From the NCBI GenBank assembly GCA_009911035.1, contig QXWO01000019.1:29575-93574 (forward strand): a stretch of DNA of 64,000 nt, given 5' to 3'. Below the pieces are notes generated by a model. That model did no database searches. It saw nothing but the letters and a program-made list of their open reading frames with translations, and was not told the DNA's origin. A program made the position numbers and the translations under genes. The DNA comes from Lachnospiraceae bacterium. GTDB taxonomy: Bacteria > Bacillota > Clostridia > Lachnospirales > Lachnospiraceae. Positions 43,682-52,626 of the stretch are shown piece by piece (positions within the stretch are counted from its first letter, which is position 1; each line of letters opens with the position of its first letter).

Positions 43682-44641
43682 ATGGGATTATTTGGAGCGA
43701 AAAAGCCAGAAGCAGCGGCAGAGATTGATAGAGAGTACGAGGCCGGGATGAAGAAACATAAGGAAGAAAAAGAGGGTATGCGCCGGGAAATTGACAGTCT
43801 CAAAAAGAACGTGGAAAAGTATACGGAAGGAGAAAAAGAGCTTGCCAACTGCATGGCATCTATTGTGAACAGCGCATCAGACACGAAGAAGCAGCTTGAG
43901 CATATGCAGGAGAAGGTAGAGGATGTGAGCGCGGCATGTCAGGAACTGGAAGGCTATACATCAGATATCCGTAATGTGATGGAGACTTCCGACGGCAAAA
44001 TCAGAGAGGCTGATACCTGTGTCAGGCGGCTTACAGCCGATATTGAGGATTCTAAAAACCAATTGTCAGAGATGACAAAGGCTTTTGACCAGTTGGAATC
44101 GAATTTTAGAAATATTACGGAACAGACAGCAAGCATTACGGGGATTTCATCCAGGACAAACCTACTTGCCTTAAACGCATCCATAGAGGCGGCAAGGGCC
44201 GGAGAAGCAGGAAGGGGATTTTCCGTAGTTGCAGAACAGATTAGGGAGCTGTCATCTTCTACGGCAGCACTGGTTTCGGGTATTGATGCTACCATCAAAA
44301 TGCTGCATGAGACCCTTGGAAATCTCCAGAATGAAATCGGCCAGACATCCGGCCGTATTCAGAAAAATGCGGAGCAGGTGAATGATTTAAAGACTTCTTT
44401 TGAAGGGGTAAAGGACTGCACCAGACAGGTAAAAGAGGTAAGCGGCAGTATCACAAAGGTGATCTTAAGGGCAGGGGGCGAGATGAAAAGTACGGTAAGC
44501 AGCCTTGACAATATCAATGGTTCCATGGACGGTATCGGCTGGGCCATAGAGGAACTGAACGGGGAAAGCGGCAAAAAGACCGGGGAACTTAAGGAAATGA
44601 TGGAGAGCCTGAATAAATTTGACAGTCTTCTTAGAAAATAA
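43682..44641 (+). CDS. Soluble methyl-accepting chemotaxis protein-like signalling protein
   Basis: A 319-residue protein with no membrane helix and no recognised sensor domain. Nearly all of it is coiled coil. The conserved receptor tip that binds CheA and CheW is at about residues 150-205: [20 protein letters not shown] followed by [20 protein letters not shown]. The start is ATG 43682 after AAAGGAGG; a longer upstream reading lacks a site. The N-terminal 60 residues are charged and begin [10 protein letters not shown]. It probably reports a cytoplasmic signal to the Che system in this window. Confidence 0.88.
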   Translation: MGLFGAKKPEAAAEIDREYEAGMKKHKEEKEGMRREIDSLKKNVEKYTEGEKELANCMASIVNSASDTKKQLEHMQEKVEDVSAACQELEGYTSDIRNVMETSDGKIREADTCVRRLTADIEDSKNQLSEMTKAFDQLESNFRNITEQTASITGISSRTNLLALNASIEAARAGEAGRGFSVVAEQIRELSSSTAALVSGIDATIKMLHETLGNLQNEIGQTSGRIQKNAEQVNDLKTSFEGVKDCTRQVKEVSGSITKVILRAGGEMKSTVSSLDNINGSMDGIGWAIEELNGESGKKTGELKEMMESLNKFDSLLRK

Positions 44642-44670
44642 ACATTTACAGAAGAAAATCATAAGGGATA

Positions 44671-44705
44671 AACAAACGCTGCCACGCTTCGTGACGGCGT
44701 TTGTT
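44671..44705. terminator. Bidirectional terminator between the receptor and araC genes
   Basis: AACAAACGC (44671-44679) pairs with GCGTTTGTT (44697-44705) and an inner CACG/CGTG stem tightens the loop. It lies between two converging genes. Confidence 0.75.
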
Positions 44706-44731
44706 ACAATAAGCCAGTCTGAAAAGAGGGG

Positions 44732-45586
44732 TCATGTCTGGTTTCTTCGTCCATACTGGCCGGGCGGTATCCCCGTATGTTTTTTGAAGGTGCGGATAAA
44801 ATTGGCATAGTCATGAAAACCGCTGCCCTGACAGGCTTCGGTGACGCTTTTACCCTGCCGCAGCAGGTCTTTTGCAAAGGCAACGCGCTTTAAGATAATG
44901 TATTCCCTAAGGGAGCATCCGGCCTGTTCCTTAAACTTCCGGCTAAGGTAGGAGGGGTCTAAATGGACATGATCAGCCAGCCCGCGGACTGTAATGGATT
45001 CCAGCAGGTGTTTGTTGATATATCCCATAATCTGGCCGGAAAGAGGCGGAAGGGGGACTGGGGGCTGTTCTTTGTGGGAATGGAAAAAGTTGTTGACCAG
45101 CACCAGAATCTGCGCAAGAAAAGAAGCTGCCAGAACATCATGGCCGAAATGGTCTGCGGCCAGTGCAGTGTGCATCCGGTCAGCCAATGCAAGATACTGT
45201 TCCAGGGCGGCATGATCCAGAGAAAGGAGATTCCGTTCTCCTACAGGGCGTTTTTCAAAACAGGAAAGCAAATCTGAGTCAGGGGTGGAAAAACGCCGGA
45301 TCCAGTCTGGGGAAAAGTGGGTTGCTACCCGTTCATACGGTGCCTCTCCGGTGATATCAGCCCGGTGAATCTCATTGTTGTTAATAACCAGAAGGCTTCC
45401 CCGGTTTATATGATAGCGGCGGTGTTCTATGTAATAGTCTCCATTTCCGTTTAGAAACAAAAGAAGTTCATAGGAATCATGCATATGGTAGGAGCTGTTG
45501 AAAGGCTGGGCGGAGAGCATGTAATGGCTTCGGATGGTTTCTGGAAAGTGGATTTGTTTGTAATGGTCAGTCTGTGGTCTGTACAT
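44732..45586 (-). CDS. AraC family transcriptional regulator
   Basis: A 284-residue regulator: an N-terminal cupin-like ligand domain (about 30-150; SSYHMHDSYELLLFLNGNGD) and a C-terminal double helix-turn-helix domain (about 185-284; ITVRGLADHVHLDPSYLSRK, GSGFHDYANFIRTFKKHTGI, then PPGQYG). The start follows TGGAGATATCC. It is divergent from the DUF2264-GH88 operon, with 175 bases between them that carry direct repeats at 21-bp spacing, so it probably activates that operon in response to a sugar or uronate. Confidence 0.93.
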   Translation of the reverse strand: MYRPQTDHYKQIHFPETIRSHYMLSAQPFNSSYHMHDSYELLLFLNGNGDYYIEHRRYHINRGSLLVINNNEIHRADITGEAPYERVATHFSPDWIRRFSTPDSDLLSCFEKRPVGERNLLSLDHAALEQYLALADRMHTALAADHFGHDVLAASFLAQILVLVNNFFHSHKEQPPVPLPPLSGQIMGYINKHLLESITVRGLADHVHLDPSYLSRKFKEQAGCSLREYIILKRVAFAKDLLRQGKSVTEACQGSGFHDYANFIRTFKKHTGIPPGQYGRRNQT

Positions 45587-45635
45587 AGGATATCTCCATA
45601 ATATTTTTGTCTGCGCAAGCTTGGCAGACTAAGTC

Positions 45636-45667
45636 AGATTACGCAATAAAATAGCAAGATTAGGCAA
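45636..45667 (+). promoter_or_regulatory. Two 11-bp direct repeats, likely AraC-family binding sites
   Basis: AGATTACGCAA (45636-45646) and AGATTAGGCAA (45657-45667) differ at one base and are exactly 21 bp apart, two helical turns. The second repeat ends 17 bp before TATAAT at 45685-45690 and occupies the -35 position, where no good -35 box exists. This is the layout of an activator-dependent promoter served by an AraC-type protein. An inverted repeat GTCTGC/GCAGAC (45609-45629) lies upstream. Confidence 0.65.
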
Positions 45668-45684
45668 GGAAGTTGCATGAATTT

Positions 45685-45690
45685 TATAAT
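45685..45690 (+). promoter_or_regulatory. -10 element of the DUF2264-GH88 operon
   Basis: TATAAT with no recognisable -35 (AGGCAA at 17 bp). Expected start near 45697, about 65 bases before the DUF2264 ATG. The weak -35 fits dependence on the activator that binds the adjacent repeats. Confidence 0.55.
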
Positions 45691-45761
45691 ATGATAAAAG
45701 TATTATAGTATAAGAAGAAAGAAAAGGCAATTGTGTGGAAAGGAAAATAGGGAATTCAATT

Positions 45762-47786
45762 ATGAAATTTACATTACAAAATCCCGATTATAACTTAAGC
45801 CCTTATACAGGGATGGGCAGGGAGCACTGGCTGGATGCTTGTGAATTTCTGCTGGAGGGGATTTTTTCCAATCTCTCTGACGATGAGGAACTGCCTTTGA
45901 GCCGGCGGGTGGAGTTTGCAGTCAGCTATCCTCAGAAAGACAGTTCGCCCACCAAGGCATATGCGGAAAAATTTGAAGGGCTGGCCAGAAGCTTTTTGAT
46001 TGCGGCGCCATTATTAAGGAGCCGGCCGGCCTGCGCAATAAAGGGAATTCCTCTTGCAGCATATTATAAAAGGGTGATTCTGGAGGCGGTTACAAAGGGA
46101 CATAAAAATTACCTTCTGGGATGGGAGGAGCTTACCGGGATGGCCCGGGAGGGGGAGCGGTCGTTTCAGCATACCTGCGAGTGCGCTTCTCTGGTAATTG
46201 GTCTTGACCAGTGCAGGGAAGTGATCTGGGATACCTATACATCTAAGGAGAAGGAGAGAATCTGTGATTATCTGGAAGGATTCGGCACGGGAAGAACGGA
46301 GGATCACAACTGGCGGCTGTTTAATATGCTGATTCTGGGATTTCTGCATCTGGAGGGGCGGGAAATAGACGAAGGGCTTATGCGGGACCATGGGGAAAAT
46401 ATTCTGTCCTATTATGCCGGGGATGGGTGGTACCGGGACGGCCACAGGTTTGACTACTATACGCCCTGGGCCTTCCACGTATACGGGCCTTTGTGGAATG
46501 TATGGTATGGTTATGAAAAGGAACCATGGATTGCGGAAAAGATTGAGCAGTATGCCAATACCATGACAGACAGCTTTTCCTCGATGTTTGACCGGGAAGG
46601 TCATGTGACACTCTGGGGCAGGAGCGGTATTTATCGGAATGCAGCCACCTCTCCCTTTGCTTCGGCTTTTCTGCTCCGTAGTCCGAAAGCAGACGCAGGA
46701 TATGCAAGGTGGGTCAGTTCAGCCGCCCTTTTGCAGTTTATCGGCCGGGAAGACGTGTTTGTAAACGGTGTGCCCAGCCTGGGATTTTATGGGCAGTTCC
46801 TTCCCATGGTTCAGGGGTACAGTTGTGCAGAAAGCCCTTACTGGATTGCCAATCCCATGGTGGCCCTGACACTTCCGGCAGAACATCCTTTCTGGACGGC
46901 AGAGGAAAACCGGGGAGACTGGGAGCGGGCAGGCGGCAATACTTACCTTGAGCAGGTGATGGACGGGCCGGGGATCGTTTCTGTCCGCCTCGGGGGAAAC
47001 GGCGCCTGTGAGTTCCGCACAGCCAAATGCTTATTTGAGCCGGGAGACGGCTATGTTCCATGTTATGTGCGTCTGGGTTTCCACAGCCATTTCCCATGGG
47101 AAGCTTTTGACTATGGGGGTGCAGAGGCAATGCAGTACAGCCTCTTTTATAAGGAAGAAGAAAAGCCGCTGGTGCCCAATCTCATGCTGTACGCGGGAGT
47201 GAAAGACGGGGTGTTGTACCGGAAAGCCTACTTTGACTTCCGGTTCTGCTTCCAGGGAGCAGCCTCCATTTCGCTGGCTGACTTCCCCGTCTCCAACGGT
47301 ATGGTCCGGGTAGACAAGATGCGGATTCCCCGTGGGAATTTTGAACTGACCATGGGCGCCTACGGGTTTGCCTGGGACGGGGACAAAGGAGAAGTCTGCG
47401 TAGAGGAAATCACAAGGGAAAACGCCCGGGCAGTTATTCTGAAAAGACCCGGCAGTCAGTTAGCCTTTGTAAGCTGCGGCGGATGGGAAAAGCTGGAGGT
47501 AAAGCGCCGGGAGGGCGTCAGCCCTTTAGGGCAGGCAAGTTATCTGGCGTATGGGAAGCTGGAAAGAAGCAGGGATTACGAGTATGGGCCGTATGTGATG
47601 GTGACCGCAGTTGTCAGTAAGACCGGAGATGGCCCTTGGCAGGAAGAAGAATTATTTCCTGTGGAGAAGGTCTGCTATACAGACAAAGACGGGTACGGCG
47701 CTTACGGGCCTGTGGCGGTACATATGAAAGACGGCCGTGTTGTGACAGTGGATTACGAAAAAACAGAAGGGAGACTTATGATATGA
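45762..47786 (+). CDS. DUF2264 domain protein, probable glycan-active enzyme
   Basis: A 674-residue cytoplasmic protein (no signal peptide) of the DUF2264 family: an N-terminal alpha/alpha-barrel-like half (about 20-390; DGWYRDGHRFDYYTPWAFHV, LWGRSGIYRNAATSPFASAF) and a beta-rich C-terminal half. As I recall, CAZy places DUF2264 proteins in GH154, with beta-glucuronidase activity reported; I could not verify this. ATG 45762 is preferred to GTG 45735 on spacing. It overlaps the GH88 gene by four bases, so the two enzymes probably act on the same imported oligosaccharide. Confidence 0.85.
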   Translation: MKFTLQNPDYNLSPYTGMGREHWLDACEFLLEGIFSNLSDDEELPLSRRVEFAVSYPQKDSSPTKAYAEKFEGLARSFLIAAPLLRSRPACAIKGIPLAAYYKRVILEAVTKGHKNYLLGWEELTGMAREGERSFQHTCECASLVIGLDQCREVIWDTYTSKEKERICDYLEGFGTGRTEDHNWRLFNMLILGFLHLEGREIDEGLMRDHGENILSYYAGDGWYRDGHRFDYYTPWAFHVYGPLWNVWYGYEKEPWIAEKIEQYANTMTDSFSSMFDREGHVTLWGRSGIYRNAATSPFASAFLLRSPKADAGYARWVSSAALLQFIGREDVFVNGVPSLGFYGQFLPMVQGYSCAESPYWIANPMVALTLPAEHPFWTAEENRGDWERAGGNTYLEQVMDGPGIVSVRLGGNGACEFRTAKCLFEPGDGYVPCYVRLGFHSHFPWEAFDYGGAEAMQYSLFYKEEEKPLVPNLMLYAGVKDGVLYRKAYFDFRFCFQGAASISLADFPVSNGMVRVDKMRIPRGNFELTMGAYGFAWDGDKGEVCVEEITRENARAVILKRPGSQLAFVSCGGWEKLEVKRREGVSPLGQASYLAYGKLERSRDYEYGPYVMVTAVVSKTGDGPWQEEELFPVEKVCYTDKDGYGAYGPVAVHMKDGRVVTVDYEKTEGRLMI

Positions 47787-49006
47787 CAGAAAAAGATTAT
47801 AGCTTTATAAAACAGGATTGGGAAAAGAGGATCATGACTTATCCCGGAATGACCCGGGAGGAGGCGGAAGATTGTTTAAAGCTGGCGGTGAGCCTGGTGG
47901 AAAAGGGGCTGGAAAAGTTTACCCATGACTTCCCGGACTGCAATACCGAAAACGGAAGGTATCCGGTAAGCGAAAACAGGGAATGGACCACTGGATTCTG
48001 GACAGGGCAGATTTGGCTGGCCTATGAATATGCAAAAGACAAACAGGATAAAAAAGCAGAAACTTTCAAGACCGCGGGGGAAATCCAGGTGGAAAGCTTT
48101 CTTCACCGGATTGAAGAGAAAGTGGATGTAAACCACCATGACATGGGTTTTTTGTACACGCCTTCCTGCGTGGCGGCTTATAAGCTGACAGGAAACGAAA
48201 CGGCCAGAAAGGCGGCTCTTCTGGCGGCTGACAACTTGATGGGCCGTTTTCAGGAAAAAGGCGGTTTCTTCCAGGCATGGGGGGAGCTGGGGGCAAAAGA
48301 AAATTACCGCCTTATCATTGACTGCCTTTTAAACATGCCCTTGTTATTCTGGGCTTCCTCTGTTACTGGGGATGAAAGCTATCAGGAAAAAGCGCGGATT
48401 CATATTCAGACGGCAATGAGGCATCTCATCCGGCCGGATCATTCCACTTACCATACGTACTTTTTTGACCCCAGGGACGGCAGTCCTGTGGGCGGCGTGA
48501 CCCATCAGGGGAACCGGGACGGTTCCGCATGGAGCCGGGGACAGGCATGGGGAATTTACGGAAGTGCAATGGCTTACCGGTATGTAAGGGATAAGGAATA
48601 TATAGATATTTTCCGTAAGGTGACGGACTTCTTTTTAGAAAATCTGCCCGGGAATCTGATCCCCTATTGGGATTTTGACTTTAAGGAGGGGAGCGGCCAA
48701 TCCTGGGATTCTTCGGCGGCTGTTATCGGGGTATGCGGTATGCTGGAGATGGCAAAATATCTGGAAAAGGATGAGGCGGAGAAATATACTGCCATGGCCG
48801 GGAGGCTTCTTCTTGCTGCGGCAAAAGAGTGCAGGGTGAAAAGCCCGGCAGATTCGGACGGGCTTCTCCTTCACGGCACATATGCCCATGCTTCGCCCAA
48901 TAATCCCTGCCAGAACCGGGGCGTGGACGAGTGCAATACTTGGGGAGACTATTACTATATGGAAGCGCTGACCAGACTTGTAAAGGATTGGGAACTGTAC
49001 TGGTAG
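47783..49006 (+). CDS. GH88 unsaturated glucuronyl (or rhamnogalacturonyl) hydrolase
   Basis: A 407-residue alpha6/alpha6-barrel enzyme of glycoside hydrolase family 88, which hydrates and removes the 4,5-unsaturated uronic acid left by polysaccharide lyases. Candidate catalytic residues Asp120 (VNHHDMGFLY) and Asp180 (LIIDCLLNMPLLFWAS) have the same spacing as the pair known in Bacillus UGL. GNRDGSAWSRGQAWGIYG and FDFKEGSGQSWDSSAAVIG are also typical. No signal peptide, so it is cytoplasmic. The start overlaps DUF2264 in ATGA. Confidence 0.93.
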   Translation: MTEKDYSFIKQDWEKRIMTYPGMTREEAEDCLKLAVSLVEKGLEKFTHDFPDCNTENGRYPVSENREWTTGFWTGQIWLAYEYAKDKQDKKAETFKTAGEIQVESFLHRIEEKVDVNHHDMGFLYTPSCVAAYKLTGNETARKAALLAADNLMGRFQEKGGFFQAWGELGAKENYRLIIDCLLNMPLLFWASSVTGDESYQEKARIHIQTAMRHLIRPDHSTYHTYFFDPRDGSPVGGVTHQGNRDGSAWSRGQAWGIYGSAMAYRYVRDKEYIDIFRKVTDFFLENLPGNLIPYWDFDFKEGSGQSWDSSAAVIGVCGMLEMAKYLEKDEAEKYTAMAGRLLLAAAKECRVKSPADSDGLLLHGTYAHASPNNPCQNRGVDECNTWGDYYYMEALTRLVKDWELYW

Positions 49007-49029
49007 CAGAAGGAATACAGGGGGAACCA

Positions 49030-50835
49030 TTGAGAAATAAAACCATCCAGTTTAAAATAATGGCCTACAATATCTGCGTCATCTGTCTCATAGGAGCGAT
49101 TTTCAGCATAACCAGCTATGTGACGGCTTACCAGAAAGTGGTTCTGGTGGCGGAAAATTCCGTGGCCTACCATGTAAAAAGTATTTCCAGCTACTACAGG
49201 GAAGCCTATGAAAAGATGGTAAATCTGGTGCTTAACTGTGGGGAGCGGAATATGGTGGAATTAAAGACCCTGGGAAGGCTGGAAACCGTGGCGGAGAAGA
49301 AGAAAGGGCTGGAATACAGCCGACTGGTAAACAATTTCTGTGCGGTTACAGGATATGACGGGTATATCAGCAAATTGTGCGTGTTCGGGGAGGAGGACAT
49401 TTATATTTCCGCCGGATACGCCTACAGCAGTGTGGATGATGCCCGCAGAATCCGCAGGGCCCCATGGTTTGCACGGGAACTGGGCAAGGGCAGATATGCC
49501 TATAAACTGGATTTGGTGGACTCCCCCTTTTACCGTGAGGAAGAACAGCTCCTGCCGGTGGTGATGGAGAACGGGGGATACGGCGCCCGGGAATGGACGG
49601 CGCTGTTTCTCTCCCCCAAGCTTTATCAGGATAAGCTGGAGCAGGACAGCAACGGAAACAGCGTGATTGTGTCTACCCATGAGGGGCAGTGGATCGCTGC
49701 CGTGGGGATTGCAGCTTCCGGGGAAGGCTATAAAGAACTTATGGCGGAATTGCTGGAGAGTGGGAAAGGCGAGGGGGAGTTTGAACGGGTGATCGGCCAG
49801 CAAAAATGTTTTGTATCCTACAGTCAGGATGCCCGCAGCGGTATTCTGGTGGCGGAAATCATGGATATGGGGGCATTAAAAAGCGACAGTATGCTTCTTT
49901 TGCAGACAGTGGCCCTTATCTTTCTGGCCTGTGCCGGACTGGGGATCACCCTCACCTTTTTGTTTGGAAAAGTGGTCCGAAAGCCCATTGCCCGTCTGGT
50001 GAAACATGTGGAGCATATGGCCGAGGGAAGTCTGTCGCCGGATGCGGCATTGGAAAGCCCGGATGAGATTGGCACCATTGGAAAGGCCATAAACGCCATG
50101 GGCGGGGAGATCGAGCGGCTGATGGAGCGGCGGCTGGAGGATGAGAAAGAAAAAAGCAGGCTGGAGATTCAGATGCTGCAGGCACAGATCAATCCCCACT
50201 TCCTGTATAATACGCTGGACTCCATCAAGTGGATAGCCGTGATCCAGAAAAACAGCGGTATTGTCAAGGCAGTGACATCCCTGTCAAAGCTGATGAAGAA
50301 TATGGCAAAAGGGGTAAACCAGCGCATCACATTAAGAGAAGAACTGGATTTAGTCAACGATTACGTGACAATAGAAAAATTAAAGTATGCCGAAATGTTT
50401 GACTTTCAGGTGGAAGCACAGAGGGAAGAACTTTACGGGGCAAGGATCGTGAAGCTGACCTTACAGCCGCTGGTTGAAAATGCAATCTTCAGCGGAATTG
50501 AACCTTCCGGGAAAAGCGGAACCATAAGGATCCGTATCCGGGAAAAAGACCAGTGTCTGTATGTTTCGGTGGAAGATGACGGAATCGGCATTGACCCGGA
50601 AACCCTTCCCACCCTTCTTGATAATACAGAGAAGCTTAAAGGCGACAGGATGAGCAGTATTGGAATGCCCAATGTGGACCGGAGGCTGAAACTGATTTAC
50701 GGAGAAGAATTCGGGCTTTTGGTGGAGAGCTGTCAGGAAGGCACCGGGGAGGACTGTGAATGGCGCAGGGGCTTTACGAAAGTGACCGTGAAGATACCTT
50801 TAGAATTTCAGAGCGCGGAGACGTTTGTTTTTTAG
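49030..50835 (+). CDS. YesM/LytS-type sensor histidine kinase
   Basis: A 601-residue membrane kinase. TTG 49030 is chosen for its AGGGGG site and because it adds the charged start RNKTIQFKI before the first membrane helix. Two helices (about 12-32 and 285-307) enclose an extracellular sensor domain; a HAMP linker follows (VVRKPIARLVKHVEHMAEGS). The His_kinase box has His390 in AQINPHFLYNTLDSIKW, then the ATPase N box VENAIFSGIEP and G box EDDGIGIDPE. The N box normally reads NAIKHGI; FSG is unusual. It is paired with the YesN-type regulator downstream. Confidence 0.92.
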   Translation: MRNKTIQFKIMAYNICVICLIGAIFSITSYVTAYQKVVLVAENSVAYHVKSISSYYREAYEKMVNLVLNCGERNMVELKTLGRLETVAEKKKGLEYSRLVNNFCAVTGYDGYISKLCVFGEEDIYISAGYAYSSVDDARRIRRAPWFARELGKGRYAYKLDLVDSPFYREEEQLLPVVMENGGYGAREWTALFLSPKLYQDKLEQDSNGNSVIVSTHEGQWIAAVGIAASGEGYKELMAELLESGKGEGEFERVIGQQKCFVSYSQDARSGILVAEIMDMGALKSDSMLLLQTVALIFLACAGLGITLTFLFGKVVRKPIARLVKHVEHMAEGSLSPDAALESPDEIGTIGKAINAMGGEIERLMERRLEDEKEKSRLEIQMLQAQINPHFLYNTLDSIKWIAVIQKNSGIVKAVTSLSKLMKNMAKGVNQRITLREELDLVNDYVTIEKLKYAEMFDFQVEAQREELYGARIVKLTLQPLVENAIFSGIEPSGKSGTIRIRIREKDQCLYVSVEDDGIGIDPETLPTLLDNTEKLKGDRMSSIGMPNVDRRLKLIYGEEFGLLVESCQEGTGEDCEWRRGFTKVTVKIPLEFQSAETFVF

Positions 50836-50854
50836 CGTGTTTGGGAGAAAGAAA

Positions 50855-52459
50855 ATGTACAGGATTTTAATTGTGGACGATGAGCCGTTGATTCTGGCAG
50901 GGATTTCTTCCCTGCTCCCATGGGAAGAATACCAGTGCAGAATCGTGGGAAAAGCGGCTAACGGATGTAAGGCGCTGGATTTATACTGGCAGTTGAGACC
51001 GGATATTGTGATTACGGATATTAAGATGCCTGCCATGGACGGTATTACGTTTATGAAAAAAGTCCGGGAGGGCGGAGGCTGTGCCGCCTTTATCCTGCTT
51101 ACCAATCTGGAGGAATTTGCACTGGCAAAAGAGGCTTTGCGCCTTGGAGCCGTGGATTATCTTGTAAAGCTGGAACTGGAAGAAGAATTCCTGACGGCAG
51201 CCTTGAAAAAGGCTGTGGAAATATGTGAGTATAATCGGAAGAAGGGGATTGCCCAGGGGGAGCAGGGGGATGTTTTTGAGGACACGCTGGAGGAGAAAAT
51301 CCAGAATTATTTCCAGCGGATCCTGATTTATGACGCCCGGATCAAGGGACAGGAAGCAGTGGAGAATATCATAGGGGAGCGCTATGGGAACATGGCGCTG
51401 ATGCTCATCAATTTTAACTATGGATTTGAGGGCTTTTCCCCGGCATTCACAAGGGAAGACCAGAAAAAGGTCATGGATTTTGCGGAAAACATCATCAGCG
51501 GCATGGTGAAAGGGTTTTTCGAGTATAGTTGTCTTCTGCGGCGTGACCAGAACGGCTTTATACTGGTGCTCTCACTGGAAGACCAGAAGGATTATGAGAC
51601 ACAGATACAGGTCATGAGCCGGAAATTCCGTCAGGTGATGAAGGACTATTTCGAGGTCCCGGTTTCCATTGCCGTGAGCCAGCCCGGAGGCGAGGCACAG
51701 GATCTGCTGTATCAGGCCATGAGTGCCATGAACCAGACTTACTATGAAAATTCTGAGGAGACGGTATTTTACTCAGCACGTTGTGAGAAGGATGAGAGGC
51801 ACAGCAGTAATTTCAATATCAATTTTTTGAAAAAGGATATGGCTGCGGCTGTGGGGCAGAATGACAGCAGGCGGTTTGGGAAAATCATGGATCAGGTGAT
51901 CTCCCTGTTTGAGGAGTGCCGGCCGGCCAGGACCCAGGCGGTAAATGCGTGCAGCAACCTGTATTATTTTTTCGTATTCCTAATGGAAGGGGAAAAAGAC
52001 CAGTCATTTCCTTACGCCGTTGACATCATCGGCCATCTGAACCGGATGGAGCACTTAAAGAGCATTTTAAAATGGCTGGAAGGTTTTCGGGATGAAGTGG
52101 TGAGGGTGCTGGATCTTCGCGGAGAGGTAAAGATTGACAGAAATGTGGAACTGGCCCGGAAATATGTGGCGGAGCATTATAAGGAGAAAATATCGTTAGG
52201 GCAGGTGGCACAGGCGCTGAACTTAAGCTCCGGGCATCTTAGCAGTGTATTCCGCAAACAGACAGGGCAGAAATTTTCCGACTATGTCACAGAGGTCAAG
52301 ATAGAGAAGGCCAAGGAAATGATTCGGACACACCAGTACATGATGTACGAGATATCGGATATGCTGGGGTTTGACACGCAGTATTATTTCAGTACTGTTT
52401 TCAAAAAAATGACGGGGCTTACACCAAAGGAATATGAAACCACAAAGCAGGATTTTTGA
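50855..52459 (+). CDS. YesN-type response regulator with AraC DNA-binding domain
   Basis: A 534-residue regulator. Receiver domain (1-120) with Asp8/Asp9 and phospho-acceptor Asp55 (DIVITDIKMPAMDG); the conserved Lys occurs in DYLVKLELEE, without the usual following Pro. A middle region (about 150-390) has no known family for me. The AraC-type domain (about 435-534) reads ISLGQVAQALNLSSGHLSSV and GFDTQYYFSTVFKKMTGLTP. ATG 50855 follows TGGGAGAAAG. Such pairs control nearby sugar ABC transporters, here the genes directly downstream. Confidence 0.93.
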   Translation: MYRILIVDDEPLILAGISSLLPWEEYQCRIVGKAANGCKALDLYWQLRPDIVITDIKMPAMDGITFMKKVREGGGCAAFILLTNLEEFALAKEALRLGAVDYLVKLELEEEFLTAALKKAVEICEYNRKKGIAQGEQGDVFEDTLEEKIQNYFQRILIYDARIKGQEAVENIIGERYGNMALMLINFNYGFEGFSPAFTREDQKKVMDFAENIISGMVKGFFEYSCLLRRDQNGFILVLSLEDQKDYETQIQVMSRKFRQVMKDYFEVPVSIAVSQPGGEAQDLLYQAMSAMNQTYYENSEETVFYSARCEKDERHSSNFNINFLKKDMAAAVGQNDSRRFGKIMDQVISLFEECRPARTQAVNACSNLYYFFVFLMEGEKDQSFPYAVDIIGHLNRMEHLKSILKWLEGFRDEVVRVLDLRGEVKIDRNVELARKYVAEHYKEKISLGQVAQALNLSSGHLSSVFRKQTGQKFSDYVTEVKIEKAKEMIRTHQYMMYEISDMLGFDTQYYFSTVFKKMTGLTPKEYETTKQDF

Positions 52460-52482
52460 AAGGCACAAAATCCTGCTTTTTT
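52444..52482 (+). terminator. Terminator overlapping the end of the response regulator gene
   Basis: AAAGCAGGATTTT (52444-52456) pairs with AAAATCCTGCTTT (52467-52479), 13 bp, followed by T residues. The left arm lies in the last codons and the TGA stop is next to the loop. Confidence 0.88.
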
Positions 52483-52557
52483 ATAAAAATCTTAAAAAAT
52501 TGTAAGAAGTATTTGCTTTTGCCTTGGAAAATTATAAAAATCCGTTAATGGATACAT

Positions 52558-52585
52558 TTGTTTTAAAGCTGCCCTTTGATATAGT
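52558..52585 (+). promoter_or_regulatory. Candidate promoter of the first sugar ABC operon
   Basis: TTGTTT (52558-52563) is 16 bases from TATAGT (52580-52585). Start would be near 52592, 35 bases before the lipoprotein gene. The YesN-type regulator upstream is the obvious candidate controller, but I found no clear binding repeat. Confidence 0.4.
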
Positions 52586-52626
52586 TATGTCAGAAATAAG
52601 GAAGACAATTCCAAGGAGGACACATT

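Noticed and set aside
46014-46604. Open frame of 196 codons on the minus strand within the DUF2264 gene
   Set aside because: Antisense to a coherent family member, no ribosome site, no recognisable protein.
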